IMG/VR virus record: IMGVR_UViG_3300044974_000532
Coordinates: 1 to 62,848 of that record
Strand: one strand, 5' to 3'
Source: a virus
DNA length: 62,848 bases
Numbering within the stretch: position 1 is the stretch's first letter; every line of letters starts with the position of its first letter. The notes under the pieces were generated by a model. It was not told the origin of the DNA. It searched no databases and was given only the letters and a program-made list of their open reading frames with translations. The position numbers and the translations under genes are program-made. This document shows positions 13,408-22,503 of this stretch, piece by piece.

Positions 13408-13967
13408 ATATCTAATGAATCCTTTTTAACTTTCTTTTTTCTTTTTGTTTTCTTTGGGCTTAACATTTCATCAAAACGTTCCATGTCAAGATCTGTCAAG
13501 CCAAAGAAATCTCTTCTACCAATATCAATTCCCGCATAGGTTTCATTGAACCAGTTATGGAAATCTTTATCATTTTGCTGTTCTGCAAATTTATACTGAG
13601 TATACTTTTCTCGTTTTTCTTTGTTTATTATACGCACAAAAGAAAACCAGCAAATCTGTGTCAAGTATCCGAATGGACTTGTAGACTTGCTGGGATCAAA
13701 GTTATCAATATATGTGACACAGTTTAATACTGCATCTGATACCATTTCTTCTCTATATGGATAATTTGCAAAATTAGGACGATAAGAAAGGCGAGATGCA
13801 ATTTTAAGAATGCATTCGCCTATGAAATCTGGTAACTTTGGTTTTTTGCGGCCAGCATTGTCTGCGTCAGCAGACTTTTTACGATATTCTACTAAAGCAT
13901 CATATAACTCTTGATTACTTACGTAATCAGCATCTGATGCTTTCTTTTTCTTTTTAGGTTGTTTCAC
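13404..13967 (-). CDS. 55: Late promoter sigma factor gp55
   Basis: 187 residues; T4 gp55 has 185. Conserved layout: [15 protein letters not shown] at the N-terminus, [19 protein letters not shown], then [25 protein letters not shown], with Lys-rich ends. It directs host RNA polymerase to TATAAATA-type late promoters. The start codon is GTG at 13967 with no ribosome-binding site. A TTGATT-16-TAAATT promoter predicts the transcript to begin exactly at this GTG. Confidence 0.9.
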   Translation of the reverse strand: MKQPKKKKKASDADYVSNQELYDALVEYRKKSADADNAGRKKPKLPDFIGECILKIASRLSYRPNFANYPYREEMVSDAVLNCVTYIDNFDPSKSTSPFGYLTQICWFSFVRIINKEKREKYTQYKFAEQQNDKDFHNWFNETYAGIDIGRRDFFGLTDLDMERFDEMLSPKKTKRKKKVKKDSLDI

Positions 13968-13973
13968 AAAAGT

Positions 13974-14001
13974 AATTTACAACAAAATAAAGTAAAATCA
14001 A
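13974..14001 (-). promoter_or_regulatory. Sigma70-type promoter for gene 55, leaderless geometry
   Basis: The -10 TAAATT is at 13974-13979, the -35 TTGATT at 13996-14001, spacer 16. Counting 7 bases from the -10 puts the start on the G of the GTG codon. Its geometry and -35 box are the same as those of the gene 33 promoter. Confidence 0.5.
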
Positions 14002-14008
14002 GCAATAA

Positions 14009-14893
14009 TTATTGATTATTTAAAAGATACTGTGCCATTTTTTTTGTTGTTAAATTATTTTTACAATGTGTTGTTATTGCATTTAATAAAAGTTTATATT
14101 GCTGTTCATCAAAAAGAAGATCATCTATAATAATTTGTGGCGTATTATTTATTATTTCCATTTTTACACCTTTTAAATTTTTTACTTCAATTAATAAATC
14201 TTTTGGTAAAAATTGCAAAGTATTTTGGGGACAATTTTCTATATCCAAAAACCAAGGAATACAATTATTAAATATAATTTCATAATGTCTTAAACAGTCC
14301 CAACCACCTTTTTTGCATGTAAATGCAAAAAGTGATTCATTATAGTCTTTATAATAATCTTTTTCATTATTAAAAATATAAGTTTCCAGTTTTCCGGGTA
14401 TAACCGTAGCGTTTGTTTTTATTTTATTATAAATGTTATTTATTTTTTCTTCTGGATAACAAAAACTTATTGGTTTTAAATTTGGATGATATTTATCTAA
14501 TTCTCTTTTATAATAATTAAATCTCCACACCATATCTAAATCTAGATTTGTATGATCTTCACCATCTAAAGATATACAATTATTTTTACTTTCAGTTGCT
14601 GCATAAAAATATGATTTATTTCTATGAATAGAAGACCATATTATTAAATCAAAATATCTATCTCGTATTTTTTTAAAAATATCTGTTCTATCAACATCTA
14701 TGTCTTCCAATGTTCTAAAAATAGTAAATCCTTTTCCATAGGAAGTCATTTCAGATTCTGGATGGGCATTACTATACATATAATCAGTTTTTGGAATGTC
14801 TACGACGTTGCCTCCATGTATGCTTCTTAATCCATGAAATATCATGTCTGACAAATAATCAGGTGCTCCTGAATTTATATAAAGTATTTTCAT
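14009..14893 (-). CDS. Putative glycosyltransferase (exostosin-like C-terminus)
   Basis: 294 residues. The N-terminus (MKILYINSGAPDYLSDMIFHG) resembles a Rossmann-type GT-B first strand. The C-terminal region FACTCKKGGWDCLRHYEIIFNNCIPWF, here seen as KKGGWDCLRHYE then NNCIPWFLDIENCP, has the R-x-x-E followed by a G/N-C-I-P pattern of exostosin-like transferases. It closes the leftward sugar island and overlaps the upstream methyltransferase-like gene by 4 bases. Donor and acceptor are unknown. Confidence 0.55.
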   Translation of the reverse strand: MKILYINSGAPDYLSDMIFHGLRSIHGGNVVDIPKTDYMYSNAHPESEMTSYGKGFTIFRTLEDIDVDRTDIFKKIRDRYFDLIIWSSIHRNKSYFYAATESKNNCISLDGEDHTNLDLDMVWRFNYYKRELDKYHPNLKPISFCYPEEKINNIYNKIKTNATVIPGKLETYIFNNEKDYYKDYNESLFAFTCKKGGWDCLRHYEIIFNNCIPWFLDIENCPQNTLQFLPKDLLIEVKNLKGVKMEIINNTPQIIIDDLLFDEQQYKLLLNAITTHCKNNLTTKKMAQYLLNNQ

Positions 14894-15474
14894 TGTTTTT
14901 CTAAAATAGTTAAGCCACTAGAATGAGTATATTCAAATATTTTTTTCCATTGTGAATTTTCTTCTAAAAATTCATCTATAGCTGGATTTATTCCCTTTAA
15001 GTTTGTATTCAAACTATCATCTAAATTTTGACCATATGTGCCAAACATTTCCGTATCATGAAAAATTAAATATTTTTTTACTTTATGTGCATGCCTATTT
15101 AATTCACCTTTTACTTGATTGTATTCATGATACGTGTCAATAAAAAGAATATCTGTTTCTTCTATATCAACTTCTAATGTATTTCCTTGAATAAATTTAT
15201 AATCAATTCCATTTTCTAATGCTAATGCATAAACTTCATCTAAATTTTCATTGTGTTTATTTGGATGTTCTAAATCTACGGAGACCATTTTATTTGGACA
15301 ACCATATAAAAAAGCCCAAGTGCTAACAATTTTTCTTACACCAAATTCTGTTACAGAATCTACTTTTGATGCAAGCAATGCTAAAATAGGCAAATGTTCG
15401 AAAATATCTGAACGAGTATAAAGTTTTGATAAAAATTTATATTGTAAATTAATTGTTGGTATTTTGTTATTCAT
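14890..15474 (-). CDS. Class I SAM-dependent methyltransferase-like protein
   Basis: 194 residues. SVTEFGVRKIVSTWAF is the likely SAM-binding first strand and loop, SVDLEHP the acidic end of strand 2, and DILFIDTYHEYNQV the strand-4 region. This is the Methyltransf_24-like type found in cell-surface glycan clusters, where such enzymes O-methylate sugars. It has its own promoter (TTGACA with extended -10) and AAAGG ahead of the ATG. Confidence 0.65.
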   Translation of the reverse strand: MNNKIPTINLQYKFLSKLYTRSDIFEHLPILALLASKVDSVTEFGVRKIVSTWAFLYGCPNKMVSVDLEHPNKHNENLDEVYALALENGIDYKFIQGNTLEVDIEETDILFIDTYHEYNQVKGELNRHAHKVKKYLIFHDTEMFGTYGQNLDDSLNTNLKGINPAIDEFLEENSQWKKIFEYTHSSGLTILEKQ

Positions 15475-15500
15475 TTTATATATTTACCTTTATGTAATAA

Positions 15501-15528
15501 ACATTATCATATATTTTTTGTTTGTCAA
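15501..15528 (-). promoter_or_regulatory. Sigma70-type promoter inside the sugar island
   Basis: The -35 TTGACA is at 15523-15528 and the -10 TAATGT at 15501-15506, preceded by TG one base upstream (extended -10), spacer 16. The predicted leader is about 20 bases and contains AAAGG before the ATG at 15474. It would let the last two genes be expressed apart from the rest of the island. Confidence 0.55.
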
Positions 15529-15529
15529 T

Positions 15530-15548
15530 AATATTATAAGATAATATT
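15530..15548. other. AT-only inverted repeat abutting a -35 box
   Basis: An 8-bp arm AATATTAT and its exact complement around a 3-base loop, ending two bases from the TTGACA at 15523-15528. It lies in the 110-base gap after the epimerase gene. It may be a weak terminator for the upstream genes or an operator for the promoter. It contains no G or C in the stem. Confidence 0.4.
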
Positions 15549-15584
15549 GTTAATCCTTTCAATTTTATTTTTTTGTTTAATTAA

Positions 15585-16571
15585 TTATTTTTTCCAAAAA
15601 GAATATATTCCTTTTTCTAATTCATAGGAATCCCATTCTTTTCTTTTTTTATTTGGTTGAAGTTTTGCCCAGTCCCACATGATTTTAAGACCATCTTCAA
15701 GTGATGTTTTTGATTCAAAATTAAGTATGTTTTTAATTTTTTCATGAGATACCCATGCATGTTTAACTTCATGCCGGCCCTCAAGATAAACAATTGGATG
15801 ATTTCCCACTACTTTTAATAATGTGTTTGCCGCTTCATTTATGGTTACTTTGGTATCACCACCCATATTAAAAATTTGTTTAGAACATTCTGGTAGTACT
15901 GCAGTTTTCCAAAAATACGGCAAACAATCATCTATGTAACTAAATGCACGTTCTTGATTACCATCACCATATATTGTTATTGGGTGACCATTTAAAACAT
16001 TATACATCCATATTCCTAAAACATTTCTATATTTGTCCCATATATTTTGTTTTATTCCATAAACATTATGTGGTCTAATTATACACCAATCTAATCCATG
16101 CTGTTCGCCAGCAATTTTCAAATCCATTTCACATGCATATTTTGCAATACCATATGGATCAATTGGATTGGGGATATAACTTTCTTTAAATGGTGGTTCA
16201 GCATTACCGTAAACAGCCATAGAAGATGTAAATACAAATCTTTTTATATTATGTTTTATAGATTCATTAATTAATCGTGCAGTTGATATTAAATTATTTT
16301 CATAATTAAATTTTCTAATAAAAGGACTTAATCCCTCTGCAGCATATGCTGCTAAATGAAAAACATAATCTGGTTTATGATTTTTAAATATATTTTCTAG
16401 TTTATCAGATGATGACAAATTAATTTGATAAAAATTAATTTTATCATTAACATTTTCTATATACCCACCACTCAAATCATCTATACCAATTACTTCATGA
16501 TCATTGACCAAATAATCCGCCAATCTAGAACCCAGCAATCCAGCCACACCAGTTATTAAAATTTTACTCAT
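15585..16571 (-). CDS. NAD-dependent nucleotide-sugar epimerase/dehydratase
   Basis: 328 residues of extended SDR type. GxxGxxG in ITGVAGLLGSRL, DDLSGG, catalytic Ser region FTSSMAVYG and Y-x-x-x-K in DPYGIAKYA. The GalE-like sequence (IDDLSGG, IRPHNVYG, YIDD) points to a UDP-sugar 4-epimerase or dTDP-sugar enzyme. I see no features specific to GDP-fucose synthase, so it probably does not complete the Gmd pathway. It lies 3 bases after the GT17-like gene. Confidence 0.8.
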   Translation of the reverse strand: MSKILITGVAGLLGSRLADYLVNDHEVIGIDDLSGGYIENVNDKINFYQINLSSSDKLENIFKNHKPDYVFHLAAYAAEGLSPFIRKFNYENNLISTARLINESIKHNIKRFVFTSSMAVYGNAEPPFKESYIPNPIDPYGIAKYACEMDLKIAGEQHGLDWCIIRPHNVYGIKQNIWDKYRNVLGIWMYNVLNGHPITIYGDGNQERAFSYIDDCLPYFWKTAVLPECSKQIFNMGGDTKVTINEAANTLLKVVGNHPIVYLEGRHEVKHAWVSHEKIKNILNFESKTSLEDGLKIMWDWAKLQPNKKRKEWDSYELEKGIYSFWKK

Positions 16572-16574
16572 TTT

Positions 16575-17372
16575 TTATTTCCTCACAAGATGGATATATT
16601 TATCAATGTTTTGTAAAAGATAATCTGGATATGAATCATCTATATTTACTGTTTTTGCTTTCATTTTTCTAAAAAATAAATCTTGATCCAAACACTCCAT
16701 GTTATTTTCTATATTAGAACGTACTTTATCTGTGTTGTATTCTTGATGGGCATATGCATTTAATTTTTCAATAATTTTTTCTTTACCACCCAAAAAACTA
16801 AAATGCCAACCACCATTTAAGATTTTTATTGGATTTATACCTGTTAATTGTTGATTTCTTATATTATTTACATTTAACTGTTTAAATAACCAAAATGAAG
16901 AAACTCTAGTTCCATGCCATGATGTATTACCAAAATAATCTTCTTCAATATAATTATTTAAATAATAATAATAAAAATTTTGCATTAATATTTGCAAATT
17001 ATCTTTTGTTACATTTTTAATTACATTTGATAAAATTTTTGGATTAGGAATTTCATCTATATCACTAATCATTATAATATCTTCATCATTGCATTCTTTT
17101 AATGGATTCAAAATAGAATTCTTTTGAAAAATTTCTCTAGCTGCAGTCGAATATTCTGGTGGAGAATCATCAACAATAGAATAAATTATTTTATCTTTAA
17201 ATTTATCAAATTTAGAAAAATTATTTTTAAAATATAATTCTTTTTCTTTTCCTGTAAATGTATGTGTACACTCTGAAATTACAAAATAATCAACCATATT
17301 ATATAACGTATTTAATCTTATTTCTAATAATTCTAATTCATTAAAAAATGGAAAACAATCATATATTTTCAT
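16575..17372 (-). CDS. Family 17-like glycosyltransferase
   Basis: 265 residues. The N-terminus IYDCFPFFNELELLEIRL and the IISDIDEIP acidic motif are typical of GT17 (beta-1,4-N-acetylglucosaminyltransferase family) proteins found in bacteria and giant viruses. SWHGTR and GGWHFSFLGG follow as expected. It overlaps the downstream start of the DUF5672-like gene region by 4 bases (stop/start with the 17369 gene). It probably adds GlcNAc or a related sugar; acceptor unknown. Confidence 0.75.
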   Translation of the reverse strand: MKIYDCFPFFNELELLEIRLNTLYNMVDYFVISECTHTFTGKEKELYFKNNFSKFDKFKDKIIYSIVDDSPPEYSTAAREIFQKNSILNPLKECNDEDIIMISDIDEIPNPKILSNVIKNVTKDNLQILMQNFYYYYLNNYIEEDYFGNTSWHGTRVSSFWLFKQLNVNNIRNQQLTGINPIKILNGGWHFSFLGGKEKIIEKLNAYAHQEYNTDKVRSNIENNMECLDQDLFFRKMKAKTVNIDDSYPDYLLQNIDKYIHLVRK

Positions 17373-18010
17373 AATATCTCCTTAAAATTTTTATTAAAAA
17401 TATTTTTTGCTTGATCTAATAAATTAGAACCATGAAAACCAAATTTATTATTTAAATTATTATCTTGTCCTGGTATTTCTCGTTCTAATCCCCATTTTAA
17501 ACCAATTTCTAACGGTGCATATTTGCAGCCGCTATAAATAAAATGTTGTCTCGCCAAGTCACAAATCACAGCATCTTCATTATGTTCGACATAAGGTAAT
17601 TTTGTAGCTGCATATAATAATTTTTTTGATCTAAAAGAAAATCCGCCATTTCCAACATATAAAGGAAACCATGGCCAGGGTGAGCCAATATAATCATAAT
17701 TATAAAATTCGTCAGTCCATAAATTTGGATTTAAAATAAATCCATCTGGTTGCATCCAAATACTAAAATCTGATTGTAAAAATGGATATATATTTTTAAG
17801 ACAAAAATTATTATATTCACCATAACTCATCTTATTTATCTGCAATCCCTTTATGTTTTTAACATCATTTATGGGATTTACTGAAAAATGTAAAATAGAA
17901 TGAAATGATATTTTTGATGACAGTTTTTCAATTATATAACGTATATCGGTAGTATCTTTACCAATACCATCTATAAAAACTGCTGTAATGTTATCTAATA
18001 TTAAAGTCAT
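17369..18010 (-). CDS. DUF5672-like glycosyltransferase
   Basis: 213 residues. WMQPDGFILNP, YDYIGSPWPWFPLYVGNGG (only the segment YDYIGSPW and VGNGGFSFRS are diagnostic) and EDAVIC form the GT-A-like pattern I associate with DUF5672. The NED acidic motif near residue 138 may bind the metal. It is three bases from the next gene upstream. Function as a sugar transferase is inferred from these motifs and the neighbours. Confidence 0.7.
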   Translation of the reverse strand: MTLILDNITAVFIDGIGKDTTDIRYIIEKLSSKISFHSILHFSVNPINDVKNIKGLQINKMSYGEYNNFCLKNIYPFLQSDFSIWMQPDGFILNPNLWTDEFYNYDYIGSPWPWFPLYVGNGGFSFRSKKLLYAATKLPYVEHNEDAVICDLARQHFIYSGCKYAPLEIGLKWGLEREIPGQDNNLNNKFGFHGSNLLDQAKNIFNKNFKEIL

Positions 18011-18012
18011 AA

Positions 18013-18561
18013 TTATATTTTTTTATGTACCCATACATTTTCATTAGCATAATAATCATAATGTGGTAGTACTTCTTTAACGGCTTTGCTTACATCATCC
18101 CAAGAAAAATCGTGTCCCGCAAGAATGCCATTATTTTTAACTTTTGGCAACCAGTTAAGTATATCGTTTTTTATATCTTCGTATTCGTGGCTGGCATCTA
18201 TATAAACAAAATCTAATGAATTATCGGCATAGAGATTACATGCATCCAACGATAACATTCTAATAGGATTAATAATATGTTTAACTGGTTCTATATTTTT
18301 TAAAAATTCACTATATAATGTATCTTCTTTTACAAAGATGTCATTAATGTGTTCAACTGATCCTTTCCATGTATCTATACAATCAAACTTTATTTTTTTA
18401 TTAGAATTATGAATTTCGACAGCCATATATGCAGCACTTCTTCCTTTCCACGACCCTACCTCAACAAAGTGTGCACCATCAATAGCTTCATTAACCATAG
18501 AACTATAAAATATTGGATATGTAAACCAGTCTTCGCCTATATTATGATAAAAGTGTTCCAT
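18013..18561 (-). CDS. Class I SAM-dependent methyltransferase-like protein
   Basis: 182 residues. HFVEVGSWKGRSAAYMA is motif I, FDCIDTWKGS the strand-2 acidic residue, LDFVYIDASHEYEDI motif IV, and GILAGHDFSWDDV motif V. This matches Methyltransf_24 proteins of surface-polysaccharide clusters. Its start overlaps the preceding GT25 gene by 20 bases, indicating tight cotranscription. The likely target is a sugar hydroxyl of the glycan built here. Confidence 0.8.
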   Translation of the reverse strand: MEHFYHNIGEDWFTYPIFYSSMVNEAIDGAHFVEVGSWKGRSAAYMAVEIHNSNKKIKFDCIDTWKGSVEHINDIFVKEDTLYSEFLKNIEPVKHIINPIRMLSLDACNLYADNSLDFVYIDASHEYEDIKNDILNWLPKVKNNGILAGHDFSWDDVSKAVKEVLPHYDYYANENVWVHKKI

Positions 18562-19330
18562 TTGTTTCCTTTATTTGCAATTTTATTTTAGCCTGCAATT
18601 CAATTCCATTTAAATCATATCTATTCAAAAAATCACCTGTATGCGTATATGAAAAATTTGATGTATCGTCTAAATAAAAATAATCATTTAAGTTTACTGG
18701 GCAAGTACATTCAAAATCTTTTAATCTTGTTATAATGTTGTCTACTGGACCATCATAACCATTTTCTTCTATATATGAGCATAGTTTTTTTGCACCAGTT
18801 TTTGTAATACAATATGCCGCCATTCCTTCACAAATATAGTTTTTTTCTGTATTAATAATTTTTAAATTATGGTCCCATTCTGCTGTGGGAAGAGTTTCAA
18901 TGTACTGGTTTTTATTTTGATAATGGGCGGTGACTGCTTGGAGATACAGAAAATCCAATTTACTATAGTCAAATTTAGATAAATTTGAAATTATATGTTC
19001 TGATGATGGTAAACAATCATCCTCACAAATAAGATATACTTCGTTTTCTGCATCAATGCAAAGATCTTTCCAAATCTTATAGTGTGCCATTAATGCTGCA
19101 ATCTCACCAAATCTTATCCAAGATCTGTTGGTATATTTTAATAAATTTGTATGATTAATATCAAAGGTTTTTCCTGCATAAATGTATGATGGAATAGACT
19201 TATTAAATACTATATCTAATTCAGATACTCCATTTACAATCATGTAATTGATATTACAAGATTTAAAGTTTTTTTCAATTTTTGCATGTCTTTCAACAGC
19301 ACTAGGTAGTGTAATTACTAAAGTTTTCAT
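18542..19330 (-). CDS. Family 25 glycosyltransferase
   Basis: 262 residues. VITLPSAVERHAKI near the start, GEIAALMAHYKIW, and the metal-binding acidic motif ICEDDCL at about 104 are GT25 hallmarks. GT25 contains both lipopolysaccharide galactosyltransferases and the collagen hydroxylysine galactosyltransferases. That second link is notable in a phage with collagen-like fibres. It overlaps the next gene by 4 bases. Confidence 0.8.
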   Translation of the reverse strand: MKTLVITLPSAVERHAKIEKNFKSCNINYMIVNGVSELDIVFNKSIPSYIYAGKTFDINHTNLLKYTNRSWIRFGEIAALMAHYKIWKDLCIDAENEVYLICEDDCLPSSEHIISNLSKFDYSKLDFLYLQAVTAHYQNKNQYIETLPTAEWDHNLKIINTEKNYICEGMAAYCITKTGAKKLCSYIEENGYDGPVDNIITRLKDFECTCPVNLNDYFYLDDTSNFSYTHTGDFLNRYDLNGIELQAKIKLQIKETNGTLLS

Positions 19331-20193
19331 AAACTAATTGTATCTTTCAATTGTTGTTTTATATTTTCAAATGATTGTTTAATATTATAGCTAAAGAGCG
19401 GGGCATTTTTTATTTTTTGATAAACTTCTTCATTTGAATCGACATATTTTACATATTCTAAACATTCTTCCATAGAAGAGAAATGATTAGTATAGATAAA
19501 TGATTCTGGATTAAAATCATGCAAAACATAAGAGTCACCCCAATATATTGGTATGCATCCTGCTGTCTTGGCTTGTAAAAATTTTTCAGTTACATATCCA
19601 GTTTTATATGTATTTTCAAATGCCATTGCAAATTTAAATGGACATATTGCATCATATTTTCTTAATTGATTTCTGTCATGGTCACCGTTTCCAAATGGTA
19701 ATCCAAATCCAACTGTTGATTTGTATGTAGATAATAAATTATAAAAGTCTACTCTATTTTTATGAATTGCGGAAAATGGAGCAATACAAAAATGTTCTTT
19801 TGTAGTATTAAACCATTTATTATTTTGCAATTCTTCTGGCAAAACCGCAGGAATTGGATTTTTTTGATTTTGAAGATTATAAAAATTAATATAGATATAC
19901 CAAAGAGGCATTCTAATATTTTTTAAATCTGTTCTAGTTGGATCAAAAGATAAATGATAGTCACCATCCTGATATTGAACTGGCTTTGGTTCTGCCATAA
20001 ATGTCAAAATCTTGGTCTTTGTTCTATCTATTTCAGGAGGAACATAATTTTCTGCAACTAAACAAAGATTGCAGTCATTTACATTATTTGTAACAATTAA
20101 TTCATCTTTATAGATGTCCTGCAACATTGATATAAAAATATTTTCATCATAGTTAAAATCTGGCCAAAAATTATGTATACTTAACTTTATCAT
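19327..20193 (-). CDS. Family 10-like (alpha-1,3/4-fucosyltransferase) glycosyltransferase
   Basis: 288 residues from the ATG at 20193 (MIKLSIHNFWPDF); an in-frame ATG at 20217 would overlap the upstream gene further. The donor-site block FAMAFENTYKTGYVTEK, then AGCIPIYWGD, is the core GT10 motif for GDP-fucose binding. It fits with the gmd gene, which starts the GDP-fucose route. The next upstream gene is a diverged relative. Confidence 0.8.
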   Translation of the reverse strand: MIKLSIHNFWPDFNYDENIFISMLQDIYKDELIVTNNVNDCNLCLVAENYVPPEIDRTKTKILTFMAEPKPVQYQDGDYHLSFDPTRTDLKNIRMPLWYIYINFYNLQNQKNPIPAVLPEELQNNKWFNTTKEHFCIAPFSAIHKNRVDFYNLLSTYKSTVGFGLPFGNGDHDRNQLRKYDAICPFKFAMAFENTYKTGYVTEKFLQAKTAGCIPIYWGDSYVLHDFNPESFIYTNHFSSMEECLEYVKYVDSNEEVYQKIKNAPLFSYNIKQSFENIKQQLKDTISL

Positions 20194-21004
20194 TAATGCT
20201 CTCGTATATAAAATCATCTGCTGTTTTTAATTTTTGCAGATTATTAAAATTATTATTAATTGCTAAAAACATTGAAAAATACAAATCTGGAGTCAATAAA
20301 TCAAATGACTTTAGATCATCTATAAAAATAATTCCATTCAAATCAAAATCCTCACCTATAGACTTGTCACCATAATATATAGGTATAGTTCCTGTTGCAA
20401 AACAGTCTGTTACTTTTTCAGTATAATATTTGGGATAAATGCTGTTTTCAATTACAATAGAAAACATATAGTCTTTTAAACCATCTAATTTATCTGGAAT
20501 AAATTTATAATCTCTACCAAAAATATGATCTTTAAACTGTGGATCATTTTTTAATTTTTCAAATAATTCTATTCGTTTATTGTGCCCAGAAGTAAATTGT
20601 TTAAAACTTGTTATATACGAACAGAGTTTTGTTTTTTGAAAAATTTCATGTGTTTTAACCCATGGCATATTTGAAGAAGGTGGATTATATTTAAAAAACT
20701 CAGGATCAATATCAATAATCCTTTTATCATTTGTAAAAATATTTTTATATCTAAGTTTTAATGCATCTTTATTAGATACAACTTCCGTAATTAGATTAAA
20801 TATAATCTCAGATGATTCTCCAAGCCATCCATATCTTAGACCAGTATAACCATCATTTATATTTTTAAATATAGAAGAATCAAAATAAACAACTGGCGAT
20901 CCGTCTGTTGGATACTCATTAAAAATCCATTTAAAATTTTTTGGTGGATTATTTAAACAAGAACCAATTGTAAATGCATCTGTAAAAATATGAAGTTTGT
21001 TCAT
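20171..21004 (-). CDS. Family 10-like fucosyltransferase relative
   Basis: 277 residues from the ATG at 21004, which overlaps the GT11 stop in ATGA; the ATG at 21025 lies inside GT11 and is less likely. The C-terminal block FSIVIENSIYPKYYTEKVTD and TGTIPIYYGD aligns with the GT10 donor site of the adjacent gene. The remainder is strongly diverged, so specificity may differ. The pair could build consecutive fucose or deoxysugar linkages. Confidence 0.75.
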   Translation of the reverse strand: MNKLHIFTDAFTIGSCLNNPPKNFKWIFNEYPTDGSPVVYFDSSIFKNINDGYTGLRYGWLGESSEIIFNLITEVVSNKDALKLRYKNIFTNDKRIIDIDPEFFKYNPPSSNMPWVKTHEIFQKTKLCSYITSFKQFTSGHNKRIELFEKLKNDPQFKDHIFGRDYKFIPDKLDGLKDYMFSIVIENSIYPKYYTEKVTDCFATGTIPIYYGDKSIGEDFDLNGIIFIDDLKSFDLLTPDLYFSMFLAINNNFNNLQKLKTADDFIYESINDKVKYT

Positions 21005-21789
21005 ATAACAATCCAATCTTTGCAATATATATCAGACCAATTTTTTGGCATTTCAGGTGCATCTCCAAACCATCGGCTCGGTGCAATTACTTTTTTACTT
21101 TCAGATAGCCATGCTCCCCACCAACTAAATGAACTATTTGCAATTATATGGTAATCACATAGTGACATAGTGCACAGGTCTATATTCTGATCATTAGTTT
21201 CTGTAATAAAATATTTTCTATCCAATAAATTTAATACTTCCGTGGCCAAGACAGGCTCGTCGCTAAATGCTATAAGTAACAAATCATCTGGAAGATGACT
21301 TAATGCTTCTTTATAGTAATCAACATTACATATAGGATGTTTATCAGTTAAATTTTTATAATCACCAAATCTTAAATGTATTGAAATAACTGGTTTATGG
21401 GATATACTTCTTATGTCAAAAGATTTTTGTACTATATCTTTTTGAAAATTAAATTCATTAAGTAGCTGTTCTCTATAATCAACAAAATATTTTTCACTTT
21501 GAAAATAACCAATTATATCAGTATTATCAGGTATCCCAAAAATACCTGCATTATATGTAAAATTTCGTTCTTGTGCTCTATGAATGCTTTGTATATCACT
21601 GCTATCTTTTGCAGATAGATTCGGAAAAGCCTGATCTAAACAAAAATTTAAATATGGATTATCAGATTTAACTTTATATGGAACTCCAAATTCATAACCA
21701 CGTGTTTTGGCAATAGCAAACAATGTTGCATATTGAAACATTTGGTTTCCCATACGACCATATAAACCCATATTATTATATGTAATCAT
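21001..21789 (-). CDS. Family 11 alpha-1,2-fucosyltransferase
   Basis: 262 residues. GRMGNQMFQYA near the N-terminus, motif I HLRFGDY, and the C-terminal NSSFSWWGAWL with ViaPSRWF-like end (VIAPSRWFG) identify GT11. It transfers fucose from GDP-fucose to galactose or similar acceptors. With the two GT10-like genes and gmd it suggests a fucosylated or 6-deoxyhexose-containing glycan. It overlaps both neighbours by 4 bases. Confidence 0.9.
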   Translation of the reverse strand: MITYNNMGLYGRMGNQMFQYATLFAIAKTRGYEFGVPYKVKSDNPYLNFCLDQAFPNLSAKDSSDIQSIHRAQERNFTYNAGIFGIPDNTDIIGYFQSEKYFVDYREQLLNEFNFQKDIVQKSFDIRSISHKPVISIHLRFGDYKNLTDKHPICNVDYYKEALSHLPDDLLLIAFSDEPVLATEVLNLLDRKYFITETNDQNIDLCTMSLCDYHIIANSSFSWWGAWLSESKKVIAPSRWFGDAPEMPKNWSDIYCKDWIVI

Positions 21790-22424
21790 TCAGGGAATTC
21801 CGTGTTTCTATCCTCTAATCCGCAATCAGTAAAACCTTGCCATTTATTAGCATTTTCTCTATCATTTGATTGATAGAACAGTGGCTGATTTGTTGCATAA
21901 ACTCTTTGAGAAAACTGAATTTGTGCAGTTCCCATATCCCAAGGTTGTTGTAATACATGCAAACAATGATTACCTATATCAGCCATATTTTGTTTATATG
22001 TAGGAGTAACATATAAGATTGCATGTGCTGCAAGTATTCCACCAATTCTTAAATAATTTTCATTATATCTTTTTGAAGCATAATATCTATTTCCAGTAGA
22101 TACGCCGAGATATACACCATCACTATCATCTGGAATATCAATAATTGGATTAAAATTTTCTGCAAACTCAACATCATCTTCTAAAATTAGAAAAGGTGTG
22201 TTATATTGCGGTGATTCAAGTATATCAATATGAGATTGACCACAACCCATAAAATGGTAAATTGATTGTGGAGTTCCCTCTGGGGGAGGGATAATTAAAC
22301 CAGATTTTCTATGAGTATTTTTAAACCCATATTTTTCAAATCTTGACTTCATAGTTTCTGCATTTTTTGTAGCAGAATCTAAATTTATCCAAATAACTGG
22401 TATTTCTCGTAAATCAATAATCAT
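21786..22424 (-). CDS. Family 25-like glycosyltransferase, first gene of the sugar island
   Basis: 212 residues. VIWINLDSATKNAETM at the start, GCGQSHIDILE, and LILEDDVEF as the metal-binding acidic motif match the GT25 layout. A GAGG ribosome site precedes the ATG at 22424. It heads the leftward island behind both a TTGACA-16-TATATT promoter and a CTAAATA late element. It is the second GT25-type gene here. Confidence 0.75.
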   Translation of the reverse strand: MIIDLREIPVIWINLDSATKNAETMKSRFEKYGFKNTHRKSGLIIPPPEGTPQSIYHFMGCGQSHIDILESPQYNTPFLILEDDVEFAENFNPIIDIPDDSDGVYLGVSTGNRYYASKRYNENYLRIGGILAAHAILYVTPTYKQNMADIGNHCLHVLQQPWDMGTAQIQFSQRVYATNQPLFYQSNDRENANKWQGFTDCGLEDRNTEFPE

Positions 22425-22438
22425 AAGACCTCACAGTA

Positions 22439-22466
22439 AATATAATACATCATATAAAGATGTCAA
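22439..22466 (-). promoter_or_regulatory. Sigma70-type promoter for the sugar island
   Basis: The -35 TTGACA is at 22461-22466 and the -10 TATATT at 22439-22444, spacer 16. The predicted leader is about 8-10 bases, so the GAGG at about 22430 would be only partly or just within the transcript. The box pair is identical to that at 58469-58496. Confidence 0.6.
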
Positions 22467-22468
22467 GT

Positions 22469-22475
22469 TATTTAG
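22469..22475 (-). promoter_or_regulatory. Late promoter CTAAATA for the sugar island
   Basis: CTAAATA on the minus strand fills the space between the two divergent -35 boxes. The predicted start near 22463 gives a leader of about 39 bases including GAGG. This would allow late expression of the glycosyltransferases, when virion proteins are made. Confidence 0.5.
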
Positions 22476-22503
22476 TTGACTTTTTCCTAAGGTACTTTAT
22501 ACT
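22476..22503 (+). promoter_or_regulatory. Sigma70-type promoter for uvsY
   Basis: The -35 TTGACT is at 22476-22481 and the -10 TATACT at 22498-22503, spacer 16. The start, about 22510, leaves a leader of only about 3 bases before the ATG at 22513. The -35 forms an inverted repeat (GTCAA/TTGAC) with the divergent promoter's -35. Confidence 0.6.

Noticed and set aside
15585-16571. Epimerase as GDP-fucose synthase completing the Gmd pathway
   Set aside because: The motifs are closer to GalE-type SDR enzymes; I could not see GDP-fucose synthase-specific features.
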